In this document: piece by piece, positions 39,301-52,618 of the stretch
Position numbering within the stretch: position 1 is the stretch's first letter
Layout of the letters: each line of letters begins with the position of its first letter
NCBI GenBank assembly: GCA_905182995.1
Contig: CAJJDP010000003.1
Span: 890,297 to 954,296 of the forward strand
Direction: 5' to 3'
Length of the DNA stretch: 64,000 bases
DNA from: Paramecium octaurelia
Taxonomy: Eukaryota; Ciliophora; Oligohymenophorea; Peniculida; Parameciidae
Program-made: the position numbers and the translations under genes
Notes under the pieces: generated by a model
The model's database searches: none
Seen by the model: only the letters and a program-made list of their open reading frames with translations
Told to the model about the DNA's origin: nothing

Positions 39301-40425
39301 AGTAGTCGTCAACATCATCTCCATATTAGCAATAGCCAAACTTCGTAATAACATAATCTCAATTACATTAATTTACATGTATATTTAAAATTATGCTGCA
39401 TTAATAAATCAGTAAGATACTATAATTACTTAAGGCTTTTTTCAATTTTAGCAAAAAGGGAAATCTCAAATATAGAATATGTTTAAGGAGATGTGTCTCT
39501 TCTCTATGGGTCATCGACTCACTCGAATTGGATGTATAAATTTGCATTGCCAATATCATTGCTGATTGGTTTAATTATACCAATTTCATTGCTTTTATTT
39601 TTGTACCAGAACAGATAATTATTTGATAAAATAACATTTAGAAGGCACATTGGCTATTTATTTAATGAATATAGTGTTAATCGATCTTTTTGGGAATGGG
39701 TAAAACTATGGAAGAAAACAATCATTATTGTGATATTGATTTACTTTGAAACAAATGTATATTTTAAAGGATTCTTGATTGGTATGTGCTTAACTATCTA
39801 TTAAATAATCACGTCAGCATATCTACCTTACATTTATCCAAAATTAAACAGATTGGATTTGATTTCTGGACAATTTTGCTTAATGGCAATATTCTTGGCT
39901 GCAGTTTAATATCTTTGTGAATAGCAAGGAGATTACATATAGGCAAGAATTTTGTCAATTGCGATCGTCCTTATATGCTTTAGGTTTAGTTTTCCATATC
40001 TTCATGATATAATTTCAGCTTATTATAGTAAATATAAAGACAAAATTCTCACACTACTCATATCTATTTTACATACACTATAACCTAAATCAGGCTTAAT
40101 TTTAAAATTAAATAGAAAACTCGATTAATGGAGATAGAGGAGATCAAGGATAGAAAAAAATGTGAAAAAGTTGCGATTCCATACAATTTAAAAGAAGCGT
40201 TAGGAGAAAAAAGAGTATTTATATTTTGTTATTTAAGGCTATAATAAATTTGCATTCCAACGTTATCCCTTAATAAAAGTGGGGAATTAAAATTTAAACT
40301 ATTAAACTTATGAAATAGATATAAGAAATATTATTGTAACAATTTATATAACATATTAAAATACCTTACAAAATTTTATTTTCTTTTAATAATAATATTA
40401 ATATTTTTGTACTAATAAATCCTGA
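30344..40425 (+). CDS. Giant membrane protein: Cys-rich repeats, long repetitive ectodomain, C-terminal membrane helices (interrupted by an assembly duplication)
   Basis: It begins with a signal peptide (MNYLILLFFSCFQSAQG). An N-terminal module with FGIFDSNCF-like motifs leads to Cys-rich furin/growth-factor-receptor-like repeats (for example CHISCLECDGPTKFDCISC), a very long Asn/Ile/Phe-rich repetitive region with a parallel-beta-helix look (repeated I.N..F.N motifs), another Cys-rich block (CKTGYVGGLCEECD) and about eight hydrophobic helices from ~38870 to 40080. Introns seen include 31873-31895, 34492-34513, 34667-34688 and 39412-39434; one near 39170-39210 is needed but not fixed. The 1356-bp repeat around N32337 adds a copy of the Cys-rich part. 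Without it the gene span is ~8.7 kb, like its convergent paralogue (8.6 kb). A surface sensor or receptor role is speculation. Confidence 0.75.
30982..32336 (+). repeat. Direct repeat, copy 1 (offset 1356 bp)
   Basis: This block appears identical by eye to 32338-33692. The copies meet at a single N (32337). Shared ORFs at 31043/32399 and 31589/32945 show the constant offset of 1356. Confidence 0.9.
32337..32337. other. Assembly join (single N)
   Basis: One N separates the two copies of the 1.36-kb repeat, which suggests a contig join with unmerged overlap. Confidence 0.85.
32338..33692 (+). repeat. Direct repeat, copy 2 (offset 1356 bp)
   Basis: Second copy of 30982-32336. It contains the same intron (33229-33251) and continues without a break into unique coding sequence, so this copy is the one joined to the 3' part of the gene. 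Confidence 0.9.
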
Positions 40426-40534
40426 TATAAATATATAATGACTTTATTAAATGCTGATTTTCAATTAAATAGAAACCCAACCAGAAATATCATAAATCAA
40501 AAACTTTATGTTTAATAATATAACCATATGAATA
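40426..40534. other. Short convergent spacer between the giant paralogues
   Basis: About 110 bp of AT-rich DNA separates the two stop codons and should hold both 3' ends. No hairpin terminator was seen. Confidence 0.5.
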
Positions 40535-43500
40535 TCAATCTGTAACGAGAGGTACTAATGATTTATGTTCCACATCCGGACTATTCTATCTGAATCTATA
40601 GGTCCATTAAGAATTAATCTAAGAAGTAATGAGTCTAAATTCATAAGATTTACATTACCGTCTATTTGTAACTTGGCTTCTTGCTAGTGATCGTAATTTA
40701 TTAAGATTGCGCTGTAATTGCAATTCTTGAAATTTCATTTGAAGTAACCAATTATCCAGAAATTAAGCGATAATTTCTAATTTTATAAACTTTAAGATTT
40801 TGTTTAATTTAGTGAAGAATAGAACTTTATATTTTTTATTATAAATCCTTATGATATCTACCAAATAGGGTTGGCATAGTCTAAAGCAAAATATAATGAG
40901 CAACACCTAAAGTGCAATTGATGATATTATATCATTTTGCTATTCGTTATTATACTTTGCAGCTGCTAAGAATATTGAAATTGAGCATAGTTACCCAGAA
41001 TACAAATCTAAAGCATTAAACTTGGAAATGATATATGGCTTATTTCTAATTGCAATCAATTAATATAATACCAAGCACAAACCCAATAATGTTGCTTTTA
41101 GAGAAATATTAGTTTCAAAATATGTCATGATAAATATCATAGCTGCTTTTTTTGAGAGCTTGATTAATTCCCAAAAGTAACTGTCTTAATTATATTCATT
41201 AAATAAATAACAAATATGGCCTCTTAGTCTAATGGAATCCAACTTGTTTCTTTAAGCATACAACAAAACAAATAGACATAGAGGAATTAAATAACCAAAA
41301 AACATCAGATCGGGGATAACAAAGTAATAAATCCACTTGTTATGATACTCAGTGTCATATCTTAAAGAGACATCACCTTAAATATATTTAAGATCTGATA
41401 CTACTCTCCAAGATAGAATAGAACTTAGCCTACACATATACTTGATAGATACATTTTGATTAATCCTGCATAATTAAAAATGTAGAGACTAAGAGTAATG
41501 TTTGAAATAGTATTGCTTTAAAATTTAGATTTTACAATTCTCGAGTAAATATACGATCCTAATAGAATGATCACAAATTAATATAATATTAACATCATCA
41601 TAGCAAAGACTTTAGAGTAAACCAATTGAATTTATGAGTACTCTGATAAATAGCAGTCTAAGTTATTAGCCATAAAATATGAAGTATTGCTAGCTTTATC
41701 TATAAAGTTAAATGAAAATGAGAAGTTAATATTAAAAGTAAAAATCACTGAATAAATCCATAAATAATTTAAAAACATTTTTATTAAAATGCTTTGATGA
41801 TCTAAAATCAAAAGTAACAATTACCTTAACTTAATTTAAATATTATTTTACTCTGCTTTTCTCTTAACTTTAAAGATGCAAATAGTCTATTCGATTTTGC
41901 TATACTTTTCAAAGTAATTAGTACTGAGAAACAGGCCCTACAGTTAAATAATTGACATACCAAAGTGAAGTTATTATGAAAGGAATTATGCTGTCATCCA
42001 CCCCAAAACATACTTAGCATTCTGAGTTCTATAAATTCTTAAAATACTGTCCTTCTCCTTTAATATCATAAGTATCGCATTCCTCACATAAAGCTCCTAT
42101 ATGACCTAAGCTACATAATTAATCTCCAACTCCCCAACCTCCTTGACAAAATTTTACGTTCTTAAAACAGACACTAGGGTTATCTGATAAATAATTAGGT
42201 CTCCAATATCCCTCTAATAAATTAATGTTGTTTGACGTTATATCAGCAAATTTTTGCTTATCAAAAGTGGAACATTTTTATTAATCATATTAAACAGAAT
42301 AAAATCCTTAAGACGATTGACAAATTTAACATCCATTGTTTGAATAAATTTCTCCTAACTAGCATTTAAAACTTCTCGCCTAAATGATATATATTAATTA
42401 TTTATTTTAAATTACAGATGAACAATTAAATTTTATTTGTAAATAGTTATTCAACTGTTTGTACGGATCAAATCGAAAGATTAGTTCCTTCAAATCAAAA
42501 TAGTGATTGTCTGAATCATATTCTAATGTGTAATTTGAGGGAGCATCAATAATTTTAGTCGAAGCATTTGATACTGTTGTTTAACTTAAACTACAACTTG
42601 GATTATTAAAGTTTAGTAGTAGTTCATCTCTACTATTTTTAAGCGTTAAGTAAATTTAGTTTATATAGGGTATGGATTCTTGCTCCTTTGGTAAATATAT
42701 TTTATATTATTTCAACTATTGATTGCTTGGTATCATTAAATACTGAGTTGATATTTTGATTTCTTAATCTAGGATAAAATATGGATCTAATTTCAAAATT
42801 CTTATTTGGCTCTAATTAGCTGAAAACTTTGACATCATTTCCATATTATTAATATTCAAAGCCAAATGCGTTGGACTTTCAACTAAATTGTTACCAAATG
42901 ATTCTGCCTTATTGAATTGTAAGTATGAGTTAGGTAAGTTTTCAATATTTAAATTTTTATCTCCATTTAAATATATTCCTCCTCCCTCTTTTGCTTAATT
43001 ATATAGTAATATTGATTGACTTATTACAAAATTCTCACTGTTTAGGTCTAAATACAGTCCCCCACCTTAAAAACTAGCATTATTGTGCATAATGTAACAG
43101 GATTTCAATTAGAATGAAGTATTTATTCCTAAAACTGCTATTCCTGATGTACCATTATTAAATAGAAAATTTGAATTTCGAATTATTACATCATTTAAAG
43201 GTCTATTCTTCAGAACAAATCTTAAGCAACCATGAAATAGAATCTTATTAAAATTACACTAAAGATTTTAGATCTATAAAGTTTAAAATGAGTCTTATTA
43301 AAAAAAGATTAGTCCATTCGAACAATATGAACAATTATTTAAATTCACTTAAATTGAAGACATAAAAAATCTACTTTAATTTGAAATACTACTTAAATGA
43401 AGTAATGACTTTCCTATTTCAATTGGCTCTTTAAATTTTTGTGTGATATTCTCAACAGTAAATGAAGTATGAGTTTTTTAGGGTTATCTTATTATATGAT

Positions 43501-46500
43501 GGCATTCTTTAATAATATATTTATCTTCTGGTTCTCTTTAAATATCTATCAAATCTTTGGTGTAAATTGAAACATTGACAATGCTTAAATTCTGGAAAGA
43601 TATCAAACTTTTAAATTGATAGATTTCATTATAGTGAATGAGATCTAAAGGATACATAATTTAAATATTTTGTATTTAACAGGTCGATATAATGAATTTT
43701 GGAGCATCTTGAATTTTTAATAAAGGACTAAAATAAAGACCTTCGACAATAAAATTCTTAATAATAACCGAACTACCTAATAAATTCAAAACAGCATTAT
43801 TTTCGTCTATGATTTCCTTAATTTCACTTTAAGTAAGTTCTGTTAATTTCTAAAAATACTATTTCCAAGCCAATTCTTTTTGAATTATCTTGATGTTTTG
43901 AAAAGTAATTGCGTTTTTCAAGATTGTTTGACTTAGGAAGGTTGCCTTTAACAGTTAATTATACAACGAAATACAATTTTCAATTTAAACATTTAAAAGT
44001 AGAATATTATTCTAAACATTAGATGGAATAAGTGTAAGAATTGAAGAAGTCATTCTATTTATAACATTTAAAAAAGTGGCATTAGATATTTTGAGATTTA
44101 ATTTGCTATTCTCAGAATTTATGCTTACACATCCAGAGCCGTTGGTGTTTAACTTCATATTATTTATAGTTGAATTAATAAAAATGGAATTCAATTCTAT
44201 AATTCCTTCTCCTTATGTTGTGATTTCAAAGATGGAACTTTTCAGAACCAGAATATTATTAAAGTAGCAAAATTTGCAGGTAAAATTTTAAGCTTTTACC
44301 ACAGCAATTCCTCCAATATTTTCAATGTTTAATGTTTACTAAACAATTTAATTTATTTATTCTTAAGAATATTATTCAGCAAATTCTATATTATAATACT
44401 TACCCCAGAATGATTGAGGTAGGATATTATTATTTGAAATTGTAGTATTTGTAAAAACAATTGTATTTGAAAGAATCTGTATAAATGAATTGGAGGTATT
44501 CGTAGCAGCATTTTAAAAGCCATTCATATTGATTATCTATACAAAGCCAGTCTTGCAATTAATATAAATTAAACCTGCAAAAGATTGAAATTGATTATTT
44601 GCATAGGAATGAAGACAATTAGATAGATATTATAAGTCTCGAATGAATATGTTTGTTACTCCTTGTGACTCAATCGCTAGAAGAGAAAAAAATTATGATT
44701 AATTCTACTATAAAAGAACATTTCCATTAAATATTAAATCTGTCATCCTAATTTATCCTTCAAGATCCCTTAAATAACTTTTGCTTGATCTTATTCCTAT
44801 AATTGATTTATCAATACTTTATTAGTATTAAATTAATATATGATCTAAAGTAATTAAGAAAAATCCTTCAATGAAAAATAGATTATTGTTTTGTTCAAAT
44901 TCATTTTTGCATGAATTTGACAATGGAATCGTTTGGTAAATTTGTGAATTTATAAATTTTAAGTTTTAAATTATTATCTCATAGTTGTCAGCAACATAAA
45001 ATATAAAAGGATCATTAACATTCGATATTATTACATTTTGTAAAGTAAATTAAAAGCATTAGATGTTAAATAAATAATGGTTTCTATCTGTAATAGGAAT
45101 TGTAAAATTTCCAATCAGAGAGAGATTGGTTATGAACAAAATTAAGTTATTAGTTTATTAATTTGAAAAGATATTAATCAATTCTGAGTCTTTCATCACA
45201 TTAAAATTGAACTATATCGTTGAATAATACAGAAAAATTCTTTCCTTTTTTAAGATCAATAAAGTTGATAATAAAGATGAATCTTCAAATTCATTGGAAT
45301 TAACATCTAGAATATCTAAGGTAAAATTAGAGTTAAAAGCAATTGCAATACTTTTTGACAAATAATTATTTTTGAAAACTAAATTGGTTATTTTAATATC
45401 CATATAGTTTTCGCTATTTAAAAGGCTTGAATGAACAAACGAGTTTAATTATAATATGGAGTTTTTGAGAAAAAATTGATTGTAATCCAGAATATTTGTA
45501 TAATATCTAAAAATTGTAGAGTTCACAAGGTGACAATTTTCTATTTTGAAATTTTCTATTTGTATCATAAAATTATTTGAAAATTGGAATAAGTTTGTAT
45601 CAGTTAATGTGCAATTTCTAATCGTTAATGATACTATTGTGATAGCTACACTGAAAGCTTACTATTTAAGATTAAAGAAAGAAGAATTAACAAAATGAGT
45701 GTTCAATATTGAAACATTAAGGAGACTTAAATTCCCAAATGTTTAAGTTTCCAATAAAGAATCAACGTTGATAATACTACTATTTAGGAGAGAAAAATTA
45801 AGTAATTTAATTTCCACTTTGGAACTATTATTATCTATTTAAAAGTGTTGACTATCTTTAAATATTAATCCTACATTGGCAATTTCAACACAATCGAAGT
45901 TTGCTATTGAAATGGGAAAATTTGTTTAGATGTTAAGTTTTTTAGGTGAGCTTAATTTAAAAATAGTCTTCTACAAAGAAAATATCTTCTATTTTAATTC
46001 TGTATTGGCACTCAACCAATATAACAAACCGCAAAATTCATCTTCTATTTAAAAGTTAAATTTTATAGTAATTGTATCGATACCTATTTAATTGCAATAA
46101 TTTATGTTGATGTCAAATTCATAACCAAAAGGCCAAAAAACTCTGAAAATTTCACAATGACTAAAGAGCACTTCAAATTCGCCCTTTTAAGCGCAATCTT
46201 AGTGAAAACAGTATTTAGCAATATTAAAATATGGATCGAGGATGACATTAATATCATTTATTGGTTGAATACAATTTTTGGTGTAAATTAAATTATCTTC
46301 AGTCAAAATAAAAGATGGTTGTATCCTCTAAGAATAAAATAGTAAATACATAAATTTCATCTAAAGAACGAGGTTTGCATATAAGACAAAGTTGTGGACA
46401 TTCAGAACATTGCCCATTTATTTAATTTCTAATCGGAAATTAATAATAATTTAATGGGCATTTAGTACAAATAAAACTATATCCATATTCTTCACATTGT

Positions 46501-49155
46501 AAACATTCAGACGAGCAATACTTTTAACAAGTTAAACTTTAAATAGAAATCTCATAACCTTAATTGCATTCGATAATCATAGCTGTTATTTAAGAATTAA
46601 ATTAAGATTATGGATAAAAATATTTATTTGGTAGAAACTACATCATAAAACTTTAAATCCTTTAAACCCAGCCATCTCCAATTGTCCAATCTCCATCAAT
46701 TGTTATTAAAGCTGCATCTAATTAGTTCTCATAACAATCTCCGCTGATAACTGAACTAGCATATCCAATCCTGCATATTACACATTTAATGATAGATTCA
46801 GGTGATAAAACACATTATAAACAATTTGGCTTATATTTCTCACAGTTAATTATCTCTGGAGCAATGTTAAAATCAAGAGAGGATAGAGTACAAATTTCTT
46901 AATTTTTGAGATTGATGTAAGATCTTAAACAATTTTAAATCTATGGTTTCACATATTCACAAGTTTCAAGATTGAAATTAAAAGTATATCCATCATCACA
47001 TAAGGAGCAACCGATTCGAACATATTCATCCTAATCGAATTTCTCAAAATTACGATATAAAGTAGTCATACTTAGATCATCCATTGAATATTCAAAGCAA
47101 TACTTGCAATTATTAATTGGACATATATTGCAAAGCTTTTTTGATGTCAAATAATATGGAGAAATACAGAACTAAGTCAAAGGATATTCAAAGTTAGAAA
47201 TACATTATCCATCAATCAATTTGTAATTGAATATACATTTAGAGCATCTTAATCCTATTAGTGTAATTTCGCAAATTAAACAGAATGTAACTGAACATTC
47301 ATAACACGTCAAGTAATTGTAGGATTTGCAAAACTATTTAAAAACCTAAGAATTTAAATAAAAATCTAAATATTATTCTTAAATGCTATATAAATTTGTC
47401 TATTAGCAGATCTAACAAACGTAAATCTCCAACCCATCAAAGAGATAGTATTTTTCCTAATAGACAAACTCTTATTAGGTTGTTTCATCTTAACTAAAAT
47501 AAATATCTAAAGAACAAAAAGGCGATTTACTCCAAGCTTAAGTATTTAGTAAACATTCAAGACAACGAACAACATTTGAATGTACTGGCGAAGGACTAAA
47601 TACCATAAAATTTATAATTGTACCATTTAAAGCATTCACCCTCAAATTCAAAGTATCCATATTGACATTTAATTTATTTACTGTCCTCTATCAAATTTAA
47701 TTTTGAATCTTCATATGATTGACATTTCATTTCCTCAGTAGTATTATAAGGACATAAACACATCTTAAATTCTGGATAATAGATCCGATTAGATTCTTTC
47801 GAACATGAAAGACAGTCTGATTTAGTTGGACCATCACAGTCCTGACAGCTAAAGTGACAAGTTATTGATTCAAATTATTCATTACAATTTAAAAATGCGA
47901 AATTTCTGATATACAAATTGATATAATTTTTATTCTATTAAAGGTAATTTCCATACAGCAATTTTAATTAAGGGCTGTGAAATTACCTTACTTCAATCAA
48001 TCTTTTATATTCAAATACATTTGATTCCTAAAAAAACAAAATATTGAGTGAAATTTGATCCTATAAATATTTGACATTTAAATAATGCCAGAGTGTGATG
48101 TTATTTTGAATTTCAATCAATTCTTATATTAGAAATGGATCATCCTTAAAATCTATTGTTACTTAAGGAAATGTAAATTTGTAAGTTGTAAAAACAATAT
48201 AATTTGAAGATGGGGTAACTTTATAACCGAATTGCAAAGGTGATAGATTCTAATCGGATAAAGAATTGTCAAAATTAGCTGTTAATTTTATAAAGTAATA
48301 CGTAAACTCTTCAGATGAGGAAATTATTTCGACGATTTTAATCCAACCTTGTAAAGTAAATGAGTCGCAAATAGTATTTTCTGATGTATATGTACTTTTA
48401 TCTCGCCATTTCATATCAATATCTGATATTTGATAGTTTGAATTTTACTTACAATAACAAGTTTTAAAAGAATCAAAATTCTCAATTGCTTATTATGTTA
48501 AATTTTGAATAGCATTCGAATTTTCTACTATAAATTTTTCTACAACTAATTTTCCTGGAAAATAACAAAATTTTCTCCCTCTTTCAAGTGAAGTGATCAT
48601 TGAATCTTTTACTATCAAATCTCCTCCAAAAATATATTACGACACCATGTTTTTGAAAGGAAATTTAGTTTAAATAATTTCATGAAGTAGCTTTTTCTCT
48701 AATTAAGAAACAATCAATTCTAATTTACTTTTTTAAGGCTATCCAAAAATTTAAAAAAAATGCCAAACATTTTCATATTCCATAGGATCAATTTGAATTT
48801 CAAACTAATATTGCTATCTCTCATTATCAGAAAATATTATCGTTTTTGTAATTTATTTCTAATTATAATCAAGGCAGTCATAATATAATAGAGATACACT
48901 TTAGCTAGCTTGTCCTACAATATTATGGATGTTGAAGCAAGTACTATCAAATAATCCAATATTACCTACCTAGGATATTGGACTTAAAGGAGTATACTTA
49001 GACCATACTCCATAAAAATAGTAATCCTCTCTGTCAAAATTTATATCATCAATATCAATCAATTATTTGTAGATTTAGTAATATTAATCCATTTCGTATA
49101 TCTCAAATGCAAACATTACTTTAAACAACAATAGTAAGCAATAATAAGAAATCAT
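40535..49155 (-). CDS. Giant membrane protein, convergent paralogue of the 30.3-40.4 kb gene
   Basis: It starts MISYYCLLLLFKVMFAFEIY (signal peptide) and shares the same layout: VGNIGLFDSTCFNI near the N-terminus, the Cys-rich motif CHFSCQDCDGPTKSDCLSC at about 47800-47870, a long Asn/Ile-rich repetitive ectodomain, a second Cys-rich block and C-terminal membrane helices ending before 40535. TAA/TAG are read as Gln throughout, and many 20-30 nt introns are expected; I did not fix them all. A 24-nt candidate intron lies near the 3' end in the basic cytoplasmic tail. The Cys-rich segment occurs only once here, unlike the duplicated form in its partner. Function unknown; the architecture suggests a large surface receptor-like protein. 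Confidence 0.75.
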
Positions 49156-49752
49156 AAATTTGTGCTGTTTATAATCTTAAATTAAAAAAATATGTGTTAT
49201 CCAATTAATAAAATTAGGATTAAATTAATTCTTGATATTACAAGGAAATGATTGTTTTATGCAAATACCTCCAAAATTTTAATGATATTTGAGTAGAATG
49301 AACTGTCTAATTTTAGAAATTTTTAAACTTGTACCCTAAATTTCCAAATATTAATTTATTTAACAAAATTGAAAATCTTCCTATTCGTTAAAATAAACTA
49401 AAACACTTTACTGAGTCAACATTTGAATAGTAGCTTTAACTCAAATTGTAGTTAGCATTTTAGTAAATATTAGCTCATTAAATTTATTGTGTACTCTCAT
49501 AATTTAAATACAAAATAATAATAATCTAATAATTAGTTCTTAATTTATATAATTAAATCATAATTCCATTTAATTTTTGCAATAACCAATTTTGAAGAAT
49601 ATATCTATTTAAACAATTTATTGAATTTTTTTGGAACATTATTTATTTTAATGTAACAATTCTTTGAATCCTGTTAAACCTTTCTTTAAAATAATTTTAT
49701 TTTTTTTTGAATTATTTTCAACAAAATACTTTAGTTCTTTTTTTGAGTTTGC

Positions 49753-50373
49753 TATAATTTCTTATGATGAGAGTTAAAGGCAATTTCCTTTTAATGGTTC
49801 AAAAATTAATGTAACTAAATGGTTTTCAAGAAATTACATAAATGAAACTTAGGTGATTCTTCCTTTTTAAAATTATTTCAAGGAAATTTAAATTCATAAT
49901 TTTATTCTCTCCATCTATTCATTCTTCTAAAACTTCTTAAATTTTGATAAAAATGCTTTAGATTTATATTAATGATTAATATTTAATTTTTACATAGTTC
50001 GAAGTTAAAAAATATATATCTTTCTAAATAGCCAGTCATATTATAATTTTCTTCGTATAGTATATTAGAATCAACAAACAATTAATTTTATTGGAAATTT
50101 TGTTTATAATGAACTATTCTCTCATCTTTAAAGATTCAAGGATTACAATAAAAAATTTATTCACCTTTTCATAAATTTCAAGTTTAGTATTTTTTTCAAT
50201 GATATTTAATATGCATTTAATTATATTTAGGTATGTTAATATTATATAAAATTGTCTAAAATTATTATATTATAAAAGTTAATTATAATTATTGAAACTT
50301 TATCATTTAAATTTCAAACCAAGAATTACAATAAACATTTATTTCATATATGAAGTTTGGTAAAGACTAGGAG
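49753..50373 (+). repeat. 621-bp direct repeat, copy 1 (before N gap)
   Basis: Identical by eye to 50853-51473 (offset 1100). It ends exactly where the N run begins. Confidence 0.9.
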
Positions 50374-50852
50374 NNNNNNNNNNNNNNNNNNNNNNNNNNN
50401 NNNNNNNNNNNNNNNNNNNNNNNNNNNNNNNNNNNNNNNNNNNNNNNNNNNNNNNNNNNNNNNNNNNNNNNNNNNNNNNNNNNNNNNNNNNNNNNNNNNN
50501 NNNNNNNNNNNNNNNNNNNNNNNNNNNNNNNNNNNNNNNNNNNNNNNNNNNNNNNNNNNNNNNNNNNNNNNNNNNNNNNNNNNNNNNNNNNNNNNNNNNN
50601 NNNNNNNNNNNNNNNNNNNNNNNNNNNNNNNNNNNNNNNNNNNNNNNNNNNNNNNNNNNNNNNNNNNNNNNNNNNNNNNNNNNNNNNNNNNNNNNNNNNN
50701 NNNNNNNNNNNNNNNNNNNNNNNNNNNNNNNNNNNNNNNNNNNNNNNNNNNNNNNNNNNNNNNNNNNNNNNNNNNNNNNNNNNNNNNNNNNNNNNNNNNN
50801 NNNNNNNNNNNNNNNNNNNNNNNNNNNNNNNNNNNNNNNNNNNNNNNNNNNN
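50374..50852. other. Assembly gap (479 N)
   Basis: A run of N with identical sequence on both sides. The open frames across it are meaningless. Confidence 0.95.
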
Positions 50853-51473
50853 TATAATTTCTTATGATGAGAGTTAAAGGCAATTTCCTTTTAATGGTTC
50901 AAAAATTAATGTAACTAAATGGTTTTCAAGAAATTACATAAATGAAACTTAGGTGATTCTTCCTTTTTAAAATTATTTCAAGGAAATTTAAATTCATAAT
51001 TTTATTCTCTCCATCTATTCATTCTTCTAAAACTTCTTAAATTTTGATAAAAATGCTTTAGATTTATATTAATGATTAATATTTAATTTTTACATAGTTC
51101 GAAGTTAAAAAATATATATCTTTCTAAATAGCCAGTCATATTATAATTTTCTTCGTATAGTATATTAGAATCAACAAACAATTAATTTTATTGGAAATTT
51201 TGTTTATAATGAACTATTCTCTCATCTTTAAAGATTCAAGGATTACAATAAAAAATTTATTCACCTTTTCATAAATTTCAAGTTTAGTATTTTTTTCAAT
51301 GATATTTAATATGCATTTAATTATATTTAGGTATGTTAATATTATATAAAATTGTCTAAAATTATTATATTATAAAAGTTAATTATAATTATTGAAACTT
51401 TATCATTTAAATTTCAAACCAAGAATTACAATAAACATTTATTTCATATATGAAGTTTGGTAAAGACTAGGAG
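50853..51473 (+). repeat. 621-bp direct repeat, copy 2 (after N gap)
   Basis: It begins exactly after the N run and matches 49753-50373, then continues into unique sequence. Confidence 0.9.
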
Positions 51474-51614
51474 TACTAAGATAATCTACGCTTTAAGTTT
51501 AAATCGAATTCAAATTGTTTAATAATCGAATATAAAATAACTTTTTAATTAAATTTACTTTGAATTGGTATGTATACTTATAAGAAAACATTTAAGTATA
51601 GGAATAGAATGAAA

Positions 51615-51728
51615 CTTTTTCTGGCAAGCATTATAGACATGGTGAAAATAACATATTTGATGAAATGCTTATAATTTGTTAATCAGCTCTGATATTAAAA
51701 AAATTTCTAATTTTCTGCCAGAAAAAAG
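51615..51728. repeat. Short inverted repeat
   Basis: Arms CTTTTTCTGGCA (51615-51626) and TGCCAGAAAAAAG (51716-51728) are complementary with one extra base, separated by about 90 bp. It may be a chance foldback in AT-rich DNA. Confidence 0.35.
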
Positions 51729-52618
51729 CTAATTAATATCTGAGTATAAGATTAATTCAATCCAGAGTTCATGTAATGTAGATTATTAGCCTCAGAGTCA
51801 AAATCATGATTGTATGATAAATTTATAAAATATAATTATTACCTCATTATATTGAAAATAAAATAATTCTTTAATCCATTCTAGATAGATAATTCTACCC
51901 ACAAATCAGACTCATGGGACAACAATTATCATTCATAATTATTAACTTATAGATTATATTATGAAGAGTTACTGAAGCAAGATACAATAGCTCTATTTTA
52001 ATTTCAAAAATTATTTCAACTGGATCTTAAGAATTAGCGATTTTATTATATATTTTCACAATTACAAAATGGGTTGTAATTTTAGATGAGAGAAAATATT
52101 GAAAAAAAATTTTCTTAGCTTTCGTAACTTTTATTTTATAATAATAATTTTATAATTATACCTATATATTATTCAAATATTATTAATGCCATAAATAATT
52201 TTTTTAAACATTTTCTAAAATGCCTTCATAATTTTATGATGAACCACTTTTTATTCTAAAAGGCATCAAAAACAAAGGTGATTTAATCCGTTATACTTTT
52301 AATATTTTTTTAATCAAGTTTATAAATTAGTGATTATAAATAAAAATTATGGTATAAATTTAGATTTTCAAATTTTACAGTTCAATTCTAGAATAATTAA
52401 AAGCCAAATTTAATACTCTCATCCGATAACAGTAACGAACTACGAAAAATTTATATAAAAAATGGACAAGGCTTAATTTTATTCTAAAAGAAAAAATAAA
52501 AATTGAAAAATTGTATTTAATAATGATGAGTTATGAGATCTTAAATATGGCATTACTTTTTCTATTTAACTGATTTTAAATAAGATTAGAAATAATATAT
52601 TACTTTAAAGCATATTTA

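Larger units (their letters stand above)
49156..52618. other. Gene-poor AT-rich region with N gap
   Basis: About 3.4 kb, of which 479 bp are N. Both strands have frequent TGA, and I found no coherent exon. It contains a 621-bp duplicated segment flanking the gap and a small inverted repeat near 51615-51728. The real length is uncertain because the duplication is probably an assembly effect. Confidence 0.5.

Noticed and set aside
50344..50883. ORFs crossing the N run
   Set aside because: They consist almost only of N-derived X residues.
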